A stretch of DNA of 19,513 bases from assembly GCA_035315065.1 (NCBI GenBank), contig DATFYM010000182.1, positions 1 through 19,513 on the forward strand, written 5' to 3'. The position numbers and the translations under genes were made by a program. The notes beneath the pieces are model-generated. The model was not told the origin of the DNA. It did no database searches and was given only the letters and a program-made list of their open reading frames with translations. The stretch comes from DATFYM01 sp035315065 (GTDB taxonomy: Bacteria > Acidobacteriota > Terriglobia > UBA7540). Shown one piece after another: positions 1 through 6,800 of the stretch. Numbering within the stretch: the stretch's first letter is position 1; every line of letters starts with the position of its first letter.

Positions 1-62
1 TCTTCGATCTGGGCCCACGCCGCATCGGAAATGGGAGCAAGCTCGCGATGCAGATTATTCAT
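1..62 (-). CDS. Encapsulin shell protein, N-terminus only (runs off the left edge)
   Basis: Twenty codons are visible, starting at the ATG at 62 to 60 and reading MNNLHRELAPISDAAW and onward. This is the characteristic N-terminus of encapsulins (linocin M18 / HK97-fold family), which self-assemble into protein nanocompartments. A strong ribosome site, AAAGGAG, lies 9 nt upstream of the ATG, inside the end of the peroxidase gene. The start overlaps the peroxidase stop (ATGAATAA, 8-nt overlap), so the two are cotranscribed and probably translationally coupled. The peroxidase upstream ends in an encapsulin-loading peptide, which independently supports the call. The shell fold and pore residues lie outside the window. 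The main uncertainty is that only 20 residues can be read. Confidence 0.88.
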   Translation of the reverse strand, partial: MNNLHRELAPISDAAWAQIE

Positions 63-1149
63 GTGAGATATCTCCTTTAAGTGAACCGATATTCAGGGAA
101 CCATCGTTCTCCCGCGAGACGGATGGAGAAGGTTCGGCCGCTCCGGACGCAGCGGAAGACACGGCAACGGCCGGTGCATCCCCATCTACGTTGTCCAGAA
201 ATGTCGCGGACGGCACGAAGAACAGGTTTCCGGTGACCGCGCGGCTGAAGTCGAGCAGCCGGTCGTAGTTGCCGGGTGGCCGGCCAATGAACATGTTCTC
301 AAGCATTTGCTCAATGGTGCTGGGGGAACGGCTGTAGCCAATGAAATAAGTGCCAAATTCGCCCTCTCCGGCGCGGCCGAAGGGCATGTTGTCGCGCAGG
401 ATCTTGATCTCTTTCCCGTCCTCGACGATCGTCGTGAGTGCGTTGTGCGCCGAGGTTGGTTTGACGGAGTCGTCCAATTCAATGTCAGACAGCTTCGTGC
501 GTCCGATGATTCGTTCCTGCGCCTCCGTGGACAGCGCATTCCATCCGTCAAGATCGTGAAGATATTTCTGTACGATGACGTAACTGCCGCCGGCGAACGC
601 GGCGTCCTCCTCGCCGATGAGGACGGCGTCGATCGCTGCCTCGCCCCTCGGATTCTCAGTTCCGTCGACAAAGCCGATGATATCGCGGTCGTCGAAGTAA
701 CGGAATCCCTGCACCTCGTCTGCCGGCGAAACGGCATCACCGATACGTGCCATGATTTGCGTCGCCAGCTCGAAGCATAAATCCATGCGCTTGGCGCGAA
801 TGTGGAACAGCAAGTCGCCGGGCGTGGAGACTGCGTGGCGCGCTCCGGCACGAATCTCCCGGAACGGATGCAGCATTGCCGGCCGCGGCGGCCCGAAGAG
901 CCGGTCCCACGCGTCGGATCCAAACCCCATGACGCAGGAGAGGCCCCCTTCAAGGTCGCGAAATTCCACCGCGCGCAACAGCGGGGCGAGGTCTCCGCAG
1001 AACGACCGAACGGTTGTGCTATTTTCGGGGCCCGGATTCAGTGTAGCAACCAGGAAGATCGCGGCGCGGGTGAGCGGTGCGGCGACCAATTGCGCGACGC
1101 CACGCATGCCACCTGCCGCTTCGGGCGCGCTGTTCGGATCGGGCTCCAT
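55..1149 (-). CDS. DyP-type heme peroxidase, encapsulin cargo
   Basis: A 364-aa dye-decolorizing peroxidase of the bacterial class that is packaged in encapsulins. The family signature GFVDGTENP is at residues 159-167 with catalytic Asp162. The proximal heme ligand is probably His235 (SAHNAL) and the distal Arg is Arg252 (LRDNMPFG). After the fold ends near residue 320 there is an Ala/Ser/Pro-rich linker (about 322-348) and then DGSLNIGSLKG at 349-359, which matches the encapsulin-targeting peptide motif. The encapsulin gene begins in its last codons. There is no signal peptide, consistent with a cytosolic nanocompartment. The ATG at 1149 has AGGA 9 nt upstream. The expected role is peroxide-dependent oxidation inside the shell; the natural substrate is unknown for this family. 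Confidence 0.95.
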   Translation of the reverse strand: MEPDPNSAPEAAGGMRGVAQLVAAPLTRAAIFLVATLNPGPENSTTVRSFCGDLAPLLRAVEFRDLEGGLSCVMGFGSDAWDRLFGPPRPAMLHPFREIRAGARHAVSTPGDLLFHIRAKRMDLCFELATQIMARIGDAVSPADEVQGFRYFDDRDIIGFVDGTENPRGEAAIDAVLIGEEDAAFAGGSYVIVQKYLHDLDGWNALSTEAQERIIGRTKLSDIELDDSVKPTSAHNALTTIVEDGKEIKILRDNMPFGRAGEGEFGTYFIGYSRSPSTIEQMLENMFIGRPPGNYDRLLDFSRAVTGNLFFVPSATFLDNVDGDAPAVAVSSAASGAAEPSPSVSRENDGSLNIGSLKGDISHE

Positions 1150-1401
1150 CGGATGTCATCCTGGCGGGGCCGGCGGAATTTTGCTCGTCCAGATATCGCG
1201 CTCGCCTCGCCTGCAATCAATTGGACCGCAAGCTTACCATCGCCCCCCGACAAATGTCCAGGGCGCCTCCCCGCGATCTTCCCGTACTTGGCGCCGGGCG
1301 GGATGAGGACACTTTCGCCGACTGTCGATTTGCGGACCCCTTCCCTGCGTAAGTTGAAACAATCGTCGTGAAAACACATCTAAGGCAGGTGAGCTCCTCG
1401 G

Positions 1402-1429
1402 TTCTCAGTTTTCAGTTCCCAGTTTTCAG
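1402..1429. repeat. Degenerate heptamer repeat, TTYYCAG class (4 units)
   Basis: Four consecutive 7-bp units: TTCTCAG, TTTTCAG, TTCCCAG and TTTTCAG. The CAG core is fixed and the other positions drift. It lies in the spacer between divergent genes and is one of several period-7 clusters in the window. Confidence 0.8.
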
Positions 1430-1563
1430 CGAACTGCGGACCGAGAACTAAAGTTGAGCGGTTGGGGACTGAAGCCCGAGAAGAGTAAAGGCACAACACG
1501 AGATAGGAGCAGGGTTCAGGCACAGGAGTGAGAAGGAGAATCGCCGCGTCTCGCTCTGACGCC

Positions 1564-1591
1564 TGTTCCCTGTTCCCTGTCCCCTGTTCCC
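1564..1591. repeat. Degenerate heptamer repeat, TGTTCCC class (4 units)
   Basis: Four consecutive 7-bp units, three TGTTCCC and one TGTCCCC, ending 13 nt before the DedA-rhodanese start codon. A related inverted arm with CAGGGTT, CAGGCA and CAGGAG lies at about 1509-1530, so the two could fold together imperfectly. No clear ribosome site separates the repeat from the ATG at 1605, so the repeat sits inside the mRNA leader. Confidence 0.8.
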
Positions 1592-1604
1592 TGGCCACTC
1601 CAAG

Positions 1605-2579
1605 ATGCATCACCTGCTCCAATCTCTCGTTCGCCCCAGCTACCCGGTGCTGTTCGCCTTCGTGTTTGCCGAGCAGATGGGCATCCCGATTCCCTCGGCC
1701 CCCGTGTTGATGGCCGCCGGAGCCTTGGCCGGGACCGGCCGGCTTTCCCTGGTGGCAGCGATTCTGGTGGCCGTTCTGGCGGCGATGGTGGCGGATGCGA
1801 TCTGGTATGTGCTCGGCTGGTTTCGCGGACACGCCATCTTGAAGCTGCTTTGCCGCATTTCTCTCGAGCCTGACTCGTGCGTTCGCCGCACCGAGAACGC
1901 TTTTGCCGAGCGTGGCGGCCGCGTGCTCCTTTTTTCGAAGTTCGTGCCGGGACTCGGCGCCGCGGCGATGCCGCTCGCCGGCATGTTGCGCATGACGATC
2001 GGCCGGTTTCTCGCCTGGGAGAGCGCCGGGGCGCTGATCTGGGCCGGCAGTTTCGCGGTCGGCGGCTTTCTTTTCAGCAGGCAGATCGAGCGCGCCATCG
2101 CGATGGTCCTGGGCTTCGGCAGTTGGCTGGGCTTGGTCGTGATCCTCCCCCTTGCCGGGTACCTCGGCTGGAAGTATTACCAGCGGCAAAAGTTCCTTCG
2201 GGACCTCCGCATCGCCCGTATCACGCCCGAGGATCTGAAGCGGAAGCTCGATGCGGGGGAGAATCTCGCCGTCATCGACCTTCGCCACGCCATCGAGTTT
2301 GATGCCGAAGGCGTAAAGGTGCCGGGCGCGATCCATATCGACCCGCAGGAGATCGAAACGCGACACGTGGAGATCCCCCGCGACCGCGACGTCGTGCTCT
2401 ACTGCACTTGACCCAACGAAGCCACCAGCGCCCGTGTGGCGCTGCTCCTTCGCAACCGGGGTATTACTCGCGTGCGGCCTCTTGCCGGGGGTCTCGAAGC
2501 CTGGCGCGAGCGCGGGTATCCCGTGGAGACCAAGCTGGTGCAACTGGAGGGTGCGGGGGAATTGCCGATTGCAGAGTGA
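1605..2579 (+). CDS. DedA-family membrane protein fused to a rhodanese domain, with in-frame UGA at codon 269 (probable selenocysteine)
   Basis: Residues 1-268 are open, then comes TGA (2409-2411), then 55 more in-frame codons to the TGA at 2577-2579, for 324 codons in all. Residues 1-195 are a DedA/SNARE-associated-like membrane domain, with FAEQMGIPIPSAP at 22-34 and the motif FSKFVPGLGAAAMPLAGM at 110-127. Residues 206-315 are a rhodanese (sulfurtransferase) domain: VIDLRHAIEF (223-232), GAIHIDP (241-247), VVLYCT (263-268), UGA, then PNEATSARVA and PLAGGLEAW. The catalytic-loop Cys is Cys267. From memory, related fusions read YCxCPNEA, so UGA stands where a second Cys is usual. A SECIS-like hairpin follows at once. 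DedA proteins act in membrane lipid or proton-coupled transport; the rhodanese suggests sulfur or selenium transfer at the membrane face. The alternative is a nonsense mutation or base-call error. Translation start is uncertain because no clear ribosome site precedes the ATG. Confidence 0.85.
2409..2460 (+). promoter_or_regulatory. Candidate bacterial SECIS hairpin directing UGA-selenocysteine decoding
   Basis: The hairpin begins immediately after the UGA at 2409-2411. It has an upper stem of 7 perfect pairs (CAGCGCC 2426-2432 with GGCGCTG 2438-2444) capped by the 5-nt loop CGUGU (2433-2437). A lower stem has 5 perfect pairs (CGAAG 2417-2421 with CTTCG 2448-2452), and a basal CCC (2412-2414) faces GGG (2458-2460). 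Internal loops are small (4 by 3, then 2 by 5). The apical loop starts 22 nt after the UGA and carries G-U at positions 2 and 3. As I know them, bacterial SECIS elements have an apical-loop G within the first two positions about 16-37 nt past the UGA, and this fits. Confidence 0.72.
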
Positions 2580-2592
2580 CGATTGGACAATC

Positions 2593-2670
2593 CATCAGCT
2601 ATCAGCCATCAGCTATCAGCAAGAACGGGAACTTTCGTGCTGAGAGCTGACCGCTGATAGCTGAAAGCTG
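2593..2670. repeat. Inverted heptamer repeat (TATCAGC class), long hairpin
   Basis: Left arm 2593-2620 is four heptamers alternating CATCAGC and TATCAGC. Right arm 2639-2670 is GCTGAGA, GCTGACC, GCTGATA, GCTGAAA and GCTG. The arms pair over roughly 23 bp with about three mismatches, around an 18-nt loop. It begins 13 nt after the rhodanese stop and may end that transcript or protect its 3' end, although no T-run follows. Confidence 0.75.
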
Positions 2671-2701
2671 TTTCCAGTCGTGAGAGGCCGCGACATTCGC
2701 C

Positions 2702-2721
2702 GTCATTTGAGCGAAAATGAC
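2702..2721 (+). promoter_or_regulatory. Hairpin abutting the ribosome site of the TonB-dependent receptor gene
   Basis: Perfect 7-bp inverted repeat (GTCATTT 2702-2708, AAATGAC 2715-2721) with a 6-nt loop. The ribosome site AAGG starts at the very next base (2722). A hairpin placed this close may influence initiation or mRNA stability. The function is inferred from position only. Confidence 0.4.
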
Positions 2722-2732
2722 AAGGTATGCTC

Positions 2733-5345
2733 ATGTGGCTGCGGCGCCGGGAATGGAGCACACGCCGGCTGGCGGCGCGATGTCAGCGGGCGCTTTTGAC
2801 CGCCGTGTTCTTCATCCCTACTGTGCCCGTCGCTCCGGCATTCGAGACCCGAAAACTGAAAACCGGAATTCCGCAGGCCGACGTCCCGAGAGCAGGGACG
2901 AACTTCGACTTTCGAATCGCGAGTTTCACGCTTCCGGCCGGCAATCCGCAAACGACAGCCGGAGGTGAGAAGCACGAGCTGCGGATCACCGTCGTCGACG
3001 AAAACGGCGTCGCGGTTCCCTCGGCGCGGATCACCCTGACGGCGAAGGAGGCCCAGACCCAGCCGGCGAAAGGCGAGACGGATTACGCCGGTGGCTATGA
3101 GTTCACCGGCCTCGATCCCGGCGTCTACGAGCTTCGCGTCGAGAAGGAAGGCTTCTACGCGGTTACCCAAAACGAGCTGCGGGTGGGCGAAACTCAGGCC
3201 ACCGATGTGACCCTGAGCCACGAGCGCGAGTACTACGAGGCGGTAAATGTCGTCGCTTCGCCCGCCACTATCGATCCGCAGAAGACAGAATCCAGCCACT
3301 CGCTCGAAAGCCGGCAGATTATCGATCTTCCCTTTGCGGTGCCGCGCGACATTCGGTACGCCCTGCCGCTGCTGCCAGGCGTGCTTCAGGATTCGACCGG
3401 GCAGCTCCATGTCGACGGCTCCTCCACGCGGCAGGTGCAGGACGTGCTCGACGGGTTCAACCTGAGCGATCCGGCCACCGGGTTATTCGATGCGCGCGTG
3501 AACGTGGAGGCGCTGCGCAGCGTCGACGTCGCCAGCAGCCGCTACCCCGCCCAGTACGGAAAGGCGTCGGGCGGCATCCTTAGCATGGACACCGGCATGG
3601 GCGACGATCACCTCCGGTTCTCCGCCTCCGACTTTGTGCCGTCGGTCGTAAGCCGCAAGGGACTGCATATCAGCGGCTGGACGCCGCGCGGGGCGTTCTC
3701 CGGCCCTCTCGCTCACGGCAGAGCCTGGTTTCTGCTGGCGCCGGAGGGTGAATACGATCTGAACCTCGTCAACGAGCTTCCGCCCGGCGCCAACCGCAAC
3801 TCCGTCTGGCGCTTCGAGAACCTGGCCAAGGCGCAGGTGAACGTGACGCCGCACAACATCCTCACCACCAGCCTCCTGCTGAACCGATTCCAGGACCATC
3901 ACGCCGGCCTGGACGCCCTCGACCCGATTTCGACCACCGTCAATCTGGACGATTCCGCAGACTTCGTCAACGTTAAGGATCAAGCACTCCTCTCGCGCGG
4001 AATGCTGGCCGAATACGGGATTGCTTACAGCCGCTTTCGCACCCGCGAGCGTCCGATGGGCGACGAGACCTATGTGATGACGCCCAACGGCACCAGCGGA
4101 AATTACTTTGAAAGCGCCCAAGGCCATTCAGGCCGCTGGCAGGGAATCGCCAACCTGGTGCTGCCATCGTTTCCGGCTTGGGGGCGGCACGAGTTCAAGG
4201 TGGGACTGGATGTCGATCGCGTCATTTACGATCAGGCCTACCAGCGCAGCGCGATTCAGATCCTGCGCGAGGACGGCAGTCGCTCGCGCACCGCAAGCTT
4301 CCCGGGCAGCCCGTCACTTTCGCAGTCGAACTCCGAGTACGGAGCTTACGCGCAGGATCATTGGTCCATTTCCGACCGCCTGCTGCTCGACCCGGGCATC
4401 AGGTTCGATTGGGACCAGATCACCCGTGGCGGGCTGGTGTCGCCGCGGCTCGCCGCGAGTTTCGTGCCCAGCCGCGCGGGCAACACCAAGATCGTCGCCG
4501 GCGCCGGGGTCTATTACGACGCGTCCAACCTGGAGCTCTATACGCGCGGCCGGGAGGGCCAGCGTGTCGACACCTTCTACGACTCGACCGGGCAGGTGGT
4601 AACGCGGCCGCCCGTGGACAGCGTGTTTCAGGTCGGCCCCAATCTGAAACAAGCATGGTTCCTCAACTGGAGCGCTGGCGTGGAACATAAGCTGCCAACC
4701 TCAATTTACCTTCGCGCCGAATTCATCGAGAAGCGCGGCCACGACGGCTGGACCTACATCAATCCGTGCTCGGGATCGCAGGGTTGCTATACGGGCCTTT
4801 TCACGCTGGAGAACCAGCGGCTCGACCACTACGACGCGATCGAAGTAACCTTCCGCCGAACGTTCAGGCAGAACCATGTTTTCTTCGCGTCGTACACCCG
4901 CTCCCGAGCCAGCTCGAATGCGGTGCTCAACTTCAACATCCTCGATCCGCTGTTCGCACCGCAGGCGGGCGGCCCGTTGCCGTGGGACTCACCGAACCGG
5001 CTGGTGACCTGGGGCATCGTGCCCCTGCGGAAGAAAGTCGACCTCGCCTACACAGCCGACTGGCGCGACGGCTTCCCTTTTAGCATCGTCGACCAGAACC
5101 AGGCGTTGGTGGGCGCGCCGGATTCGCGACGCTTTCCCGGCTACTTTTCGCTCAACCTGGCACTCGAGAGGCGGATTGAACTTTTCGGTTTCCAGTGGGC
5201 TGTGCGGGCCGGGTTCGACGACATCACTAACCGGCACAACCCGTTTGCGGTGGACAACAACATCGACTCGCCGCACTTCCTCCAGTACAGCAGCGTCGAC
5301 GGCCGGGCACTGACGGGACTCATTCGGCTGCTGGGCCGGAAATAG
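2733..5345 (+). CDS. TonB-dependent outer-membrane receptor, Oar-like, with carboxypeptidase-regulatory domain
   Basis: An 870-aa exported outer-membrane transporter. I start at the ATG at 2733 because AAGG lies 7 nt upstream; the ATG at 2727 is only 1 nt from it. An Arg-rich signal peptide with a hydrophobic stretch (ALLTAVFFIPTVPVAPA) ends near residue 37. Residues 81-162 form a carboxypeptidase-regulatory-like beta-sandwich (ELRITVVDENGVAVPSARITL, then GGYEFTGLDPGVYELRVEKEGF). A plug domain runs about 183-288 (DLPFAVPRDIRYALPLLPGV, VDGSSTRQVQDVLDGFNLSD, SSRYPAQYGKASGG), followed by a beta-barrel of about 580 residues. The last residues are LIRLLGRK, so the usual terminal aromatic is missing. 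It should take up a large substrate, driven by TonB-ExbBD, but the sequence does not identify the ligand. Carbohydrate or peptide ligands are typical for this architecture. It appears to be monocistronic. Confidence 0.9.
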   Translation: MWLRRREWSTRRLAARCQRALLTAVFFIPTVPVAPAFETRKLKTGIPQADVPRAGTNFDFRIASFTLPAGNPQTTAGGEKHELRITVVDENGVAVPSARITLTAKEAQTQPAKGETDYAGGYEFTGLDPGVYELRVEKEGFYAVTQNELRVGETQATDVTLSHEREYYEAVNVVASPATIDPQKTESSHSLESRQIIDLPFAVPRDIRYALPLLPGVLQDSTGQLHVDGSSTRQVQDVLDGFNLSDPATGLFDARVNVEALRSVDVASSRYPAQYGKASGGILSMDTGMGDDHLRFSASDFVPSVVSRKGLHISGWTPRGAFSGPLAHGRAWFLLAPEGEYDLNLVNELPPGANRNSVWRFENLAKAQVNVTPHNILTTSLLLNRFQDHHAGLDALDPISTTVNLDDSADFVNVKDQALLSRGMLAEYGIAYSRFRTRERPMGDETYVMTPNGTSGNYFESAQGHSGRWQGIANLVLPSFPAWGRHEFKVGLDVDRVIYDQAYQRSAIQILREDGSRSRTASFPGSPSLSQSNSEYGAYAQDHWSISDRLLLDPGIRFDWDQITRGGLVSPRLAASFVPSRAGNTKIVAGAGVYYDASNLELYTRGREGQRVDTFYDSTGQVVTRPPVDSVFQVGPNLKQAWFLNWSAGVEHKLPTSIYLRAEFIEKRGHDGWTYINPCSGSQGCYTGLFTLENQRLDHYDAIEVTFRRTFRQNHVFFASYTRSRASSNAVLNFNILDPLFAPQAGGPLPWDSPNRLVTWGIVPLRKKVDLAYTADWRDGFPFSIVDQNQALVGAPDSRRFPGYFSLNLALERRIELFGFQWAVRAGFDDITNRHNPFAVDNNIDSPHFLQYSSVDGRALTGLIRLLGRK

Positions 5346-5352
5346 AAGATCT

Positions 5353-5371
5353 CCCTCGCGTTTGCGCGGGC
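5353..5371 (+). terminator. Weak GC-rich hairpin after the receptor gene
   Basis: CGCG (5357-5360) can pair with CGCG around a TTTG loop, extended by CC/GG with a one-base bulge, starting about 8 nt after the TAG stop. No T-run follows, so this is at best a weak or Rho-assisted terminator. Confidence 0.25.
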
Positions 5372-5389
5372 TTCCTGAGGCGGCTCGCT

Positions 5390-5503
5390 TCACAGGCGAT
5401 GGTCTGCGATTATCATGAACAGAGCGACCGCAACCGAGAGCGGCGCCAGCCCAGCCAGAAACGTTGGACGCACGAATTGGTTGCCCACCGAGGGGAACTT
5501 CAC
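5390..5503 (-). CDS. Possible small single-pass membrane protein (37 aa)
   Basis: Reads from the GTG at 5503 to the TGA at 5390. It starts KFPSVGNQF, and residues 12-33 form a single hydrophobic helix (RPTFLAGLAPLSVAVALFMIIA), followed by the tail DHRL. GAGG lies 4 nt upstream of the GTG, slightly close. A perfect 6-bp hairpin (5509-5524) includes part of that ribosome site, and a CRP-like palindrome (5525-5540) lies just upstream. I do not recognise a family. The evidence is a plausible helix, a ribosome site and a structured upstream region. It could be a chance frame; comparison of the spacer between related genomes would settle that. Confidence 0.35.
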   Translation of the reverse strand: MKFPSVGNQFVRPTFLAGLAPLSVAVALFMIIADHRL

Positions 5504-5508
5504 GTTGC

Positions 5509-5524
5509 CTCGATCACAATCGAG
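5509..5524 (-). promoter_or_regulatory. Perfect 6-bp hairpin overlapping the ribosome site of the small ORF
   Basis: Read on the minus strand: CTCGAT, loop TGTG, ATCGAG. The last three bases of the 3' arm are the first three of the GAGG ribosome site of the 37-aa ORF, so folding would hide it. Relevant only if the ORF is real. Confidence 0.35.
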
Positions 5525-5540
5525 TGTGACCTAGGTCACT
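5525..5540. promoter_or_regulatory. CRP/FNR-like palindromic operator
   Basis: TGTGACCTAGGTCACT contains a perfect 14-bp palindrome (5526-5539) and fits the CRP-family half-site pattern TGTGA, 6 nt, TCACa with one mismatch. It lies 22 nt upstream of the minus-strand small ORF and about 270 nt upstream of the plus-strand promoter at 5814. The binding factor is unknown. Confidence 0.45.
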
Positions 5541-5585
5541 TCCGAAGCGCGGTCTGATTACTAAAATGTACACTTTGAGGGGAAG

Positions 5586-5599
5586 AGTAATCGATTACT
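5586..5599. promoter_or_regulatory. 14-bp perfect palindrome AGTAATCGATTACT
   Basis: A perfect 14-bp palindrome 46 nt to the right of the CRP-like site. Size and symmetry suggest a dimeric regulator site. The rest of 5541-5810 is relatively AT-rich and I see no coding sequence in it. Confidence 0.35.
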
Positions 5600-5813
5600 T
5601 AAGGAGTCGCACTGGGAGAGAGAATCAGGGTTACGTGGTTATGTAATTGGTTATCCCACGCCAGAGCGGTGTTAACTATAGTCGAAAGTCAGGCAAATCG
5701 AGTCTCAGTAAGGGGTCTTGATACTTGTGTACGCTCGTCATGATAGCGCCATAACCGACCCCAATCCAAGAACCTAGTCCCTGAGCAGGAAGAGAGAAGG
5801 GGAAGCTTATCTA

Positions 5814-5841
5814 TTGATAGCATATTAACGTGTCATATATA
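5814..5841 (+). promoter_or_regulatory. Sigma70-like promoter for the 5919-6662 gene
   Basis: TTGATA (5814-5819), 16-nt spacer, TATATA (5836-5841). A perfect 12-bp palindrome TATACGCGTATA (5838-5849) overlaps the -10 and the expected start site, suggesting an operator. The leader would be about 70 nt. Confidence 0.45.
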
Positions 5842-5918
5842 CGCGTATACTGGCGAAGGGGATTTAGGTTAACATTTGCCGTTTTTAGCTCTTGAATCGG
5901 CTTCCATACGGTGTTACG

Positions 5919-6662
5919 ATGCATGGAACTATGAACTGGCTCTGGCAAGGGGGAATTCTCGTCGCGGTCTGTGTGTCGCTTCGGCGCATACTCCACATGG
6001 ATGCGCCGAGGCTCAGATCGTATAACGGGCTGACGCTGCTCAGGCGCGAGCAGGCGCGAATCTACGATCTGGTCGTGCGGGATCAGGAGATCGAAGCCAC
6101 CATTCTGGGCGTTGCTTTGAACGAAGCCATCGAAGAGCGGGATTTGGGAAACCACGAAAACGCTTGGCGGCTGGTGCTGCTGGCCGCGTCGGAATGGGAT
6201 CGGCTGGCAGGCACCACGATCACGGTCCTGAGCCAGATGTCGAAGTACCTGCCGGTCGCCCGCCTGGATTCGCCGGCGCGCCGCATGCAGCCGGAGCGCT
6301 TCAAGTCGAAGAGCATGATTGACTACGTGCGTTTACACGAGATACTGACGCAGTTCGTCTTGCATTCCAAGCTGCGGTTTCAACTCCATCTGCGGGTGCT
6401 GCGACGGGCCATCGAGACGCTCACGGCCGAGTTCCGGCATCTGCATCAGACCGCCGAACGGTCGGACGTTCGCCCGCTGGAGTTGTGGGGGCGTCTCGAT
6501 CTCTGCTTTCATGATCTTGATCTACTCGCCAAAGAGACGCTGCTCGCTCTGCGCGCTTTCCTTCCCGGTCTTTCCGAGGATGAACTAAGAAACTTCGGCG
6601 TCGACCTTCATGCGCAATTGCCGAGGTTCGCGCTGTTCGACGAGACGATGGAAAACAAATGA
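5919..6662 (+). CDS. Unrecognised protein with N-terminal membrane anchor and helical domain
   Basis: A 247-aa protein that I cannot assign to a family. It starts MHGTMNWLWQGG, and residues 7-21 (WLWQGGILVAVCVSL) form one membrane helix followed by Arg-Arg, so most of the protein should be cytoplasmic. The remainder looks all-helical, with many Leu, Glu and Arg residues (for example EATILGVALNEAIEERDLGNHENAWRL, then a helix pair around ILTQFVLHSKLRFQLHLRVLRR). Alternative starts are TTG at 5892 and ATG at 5931; none has a strong ribosome site, and I chose the ATG at 5919. It stands alone, with a promoter at 5814-5841 and a terminator at 6765-6789. That suggests an independently controlled housekeeping or signalling-scaffold protein, but no function should be assigned. 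Confidence 0.75.
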   Translation: MHGTMNWLWQGGILVAVCVSLRRILHMDAPRLRSYNGLTLLRREQARIYDLVVRDQEIEATILGVALNEAIEERDLGNHENAWRLVLLAASEWDRLAGTTITVLSQMSKYLPVARLDSPARRMQPERFKSKSMIDYVRLHEILTQFVLHSKLRFQLHLRVLRRAIETLTAEFRHLHQTAERSDVRPLELWGRLDLCFHDLDLLAKETLLALRAFLPGLSEDELRNFGVDLHAQLPRFALFDETMENK

Positions 6663-6693
6663 CTCCTCGCTGACAGACCCTTTTTTGCCCACC

Positions 6694-6711
6694 TTGCGGT
6701 TGCTCCCGCAA
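6694..6711. other. Perfect 6-bp hairpin in the convergent spacer
   Basis: TTGCGG (6694-6699) and CCGCAA (6706-6711) around a 6-nt loop. No T-run follows on either strand, so it is not a standard terminator. Confidence 0.35.
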
Positions 6712-6764
6712 AAAGCCCGGGTAGTTCCCTCGCTTCAAACATGCTCACCAGACCTCAGGGGAGA

Positions 6765-6789
6765 CGGTGGCCCGGCGCCTCCGGTTTTT
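6765..6789 (+). terminator. Rho-independent terminator after the 5919-6662 gene
   Basis: Stem CGGTGGC (6765-6771) with GCCTCCG (6777-6783), one T-T mismatch, loop CCGGC, then G and a run of five T (6785-6789). It ends 11 nt before the convergent exporter gene ends, as expected between convergent genes. Confidence 0.5.
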
Positions 6790-6800
6790 GCTGGGAAGAG

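Larger units (their letters stand above)
1150..1604. other. Divergent spacer between peroxidase and DedA-rhodanese genes
   Basis: A 455-nt spacer between divergent genes. The part next to the peroxidase should hold its promoter, but no hexamer pair is convincing. From about 1400 the spacer carries two clusters of degenerate 7-bp repeats (listed separately). Open frames across it lack family features and I regard them as chance. Confidence 0.6.

Noticed and set aside
1038..1379. 113-codon minus-strand frame overlapping the peroxidase start
   Set aside because: No domain, no ribosome site that competes with the peroxidase start, and Arg/Ser/Pro-rich shadow-like end.
1380..2543. 387-codon open frame on the minus strand opposite the DedA-rhodanese gene
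   Set aside because: Composition follows the GC-rich codon pattern of the opposite strand, its ends translate heptamer repeats, and it has no recognisable domain.
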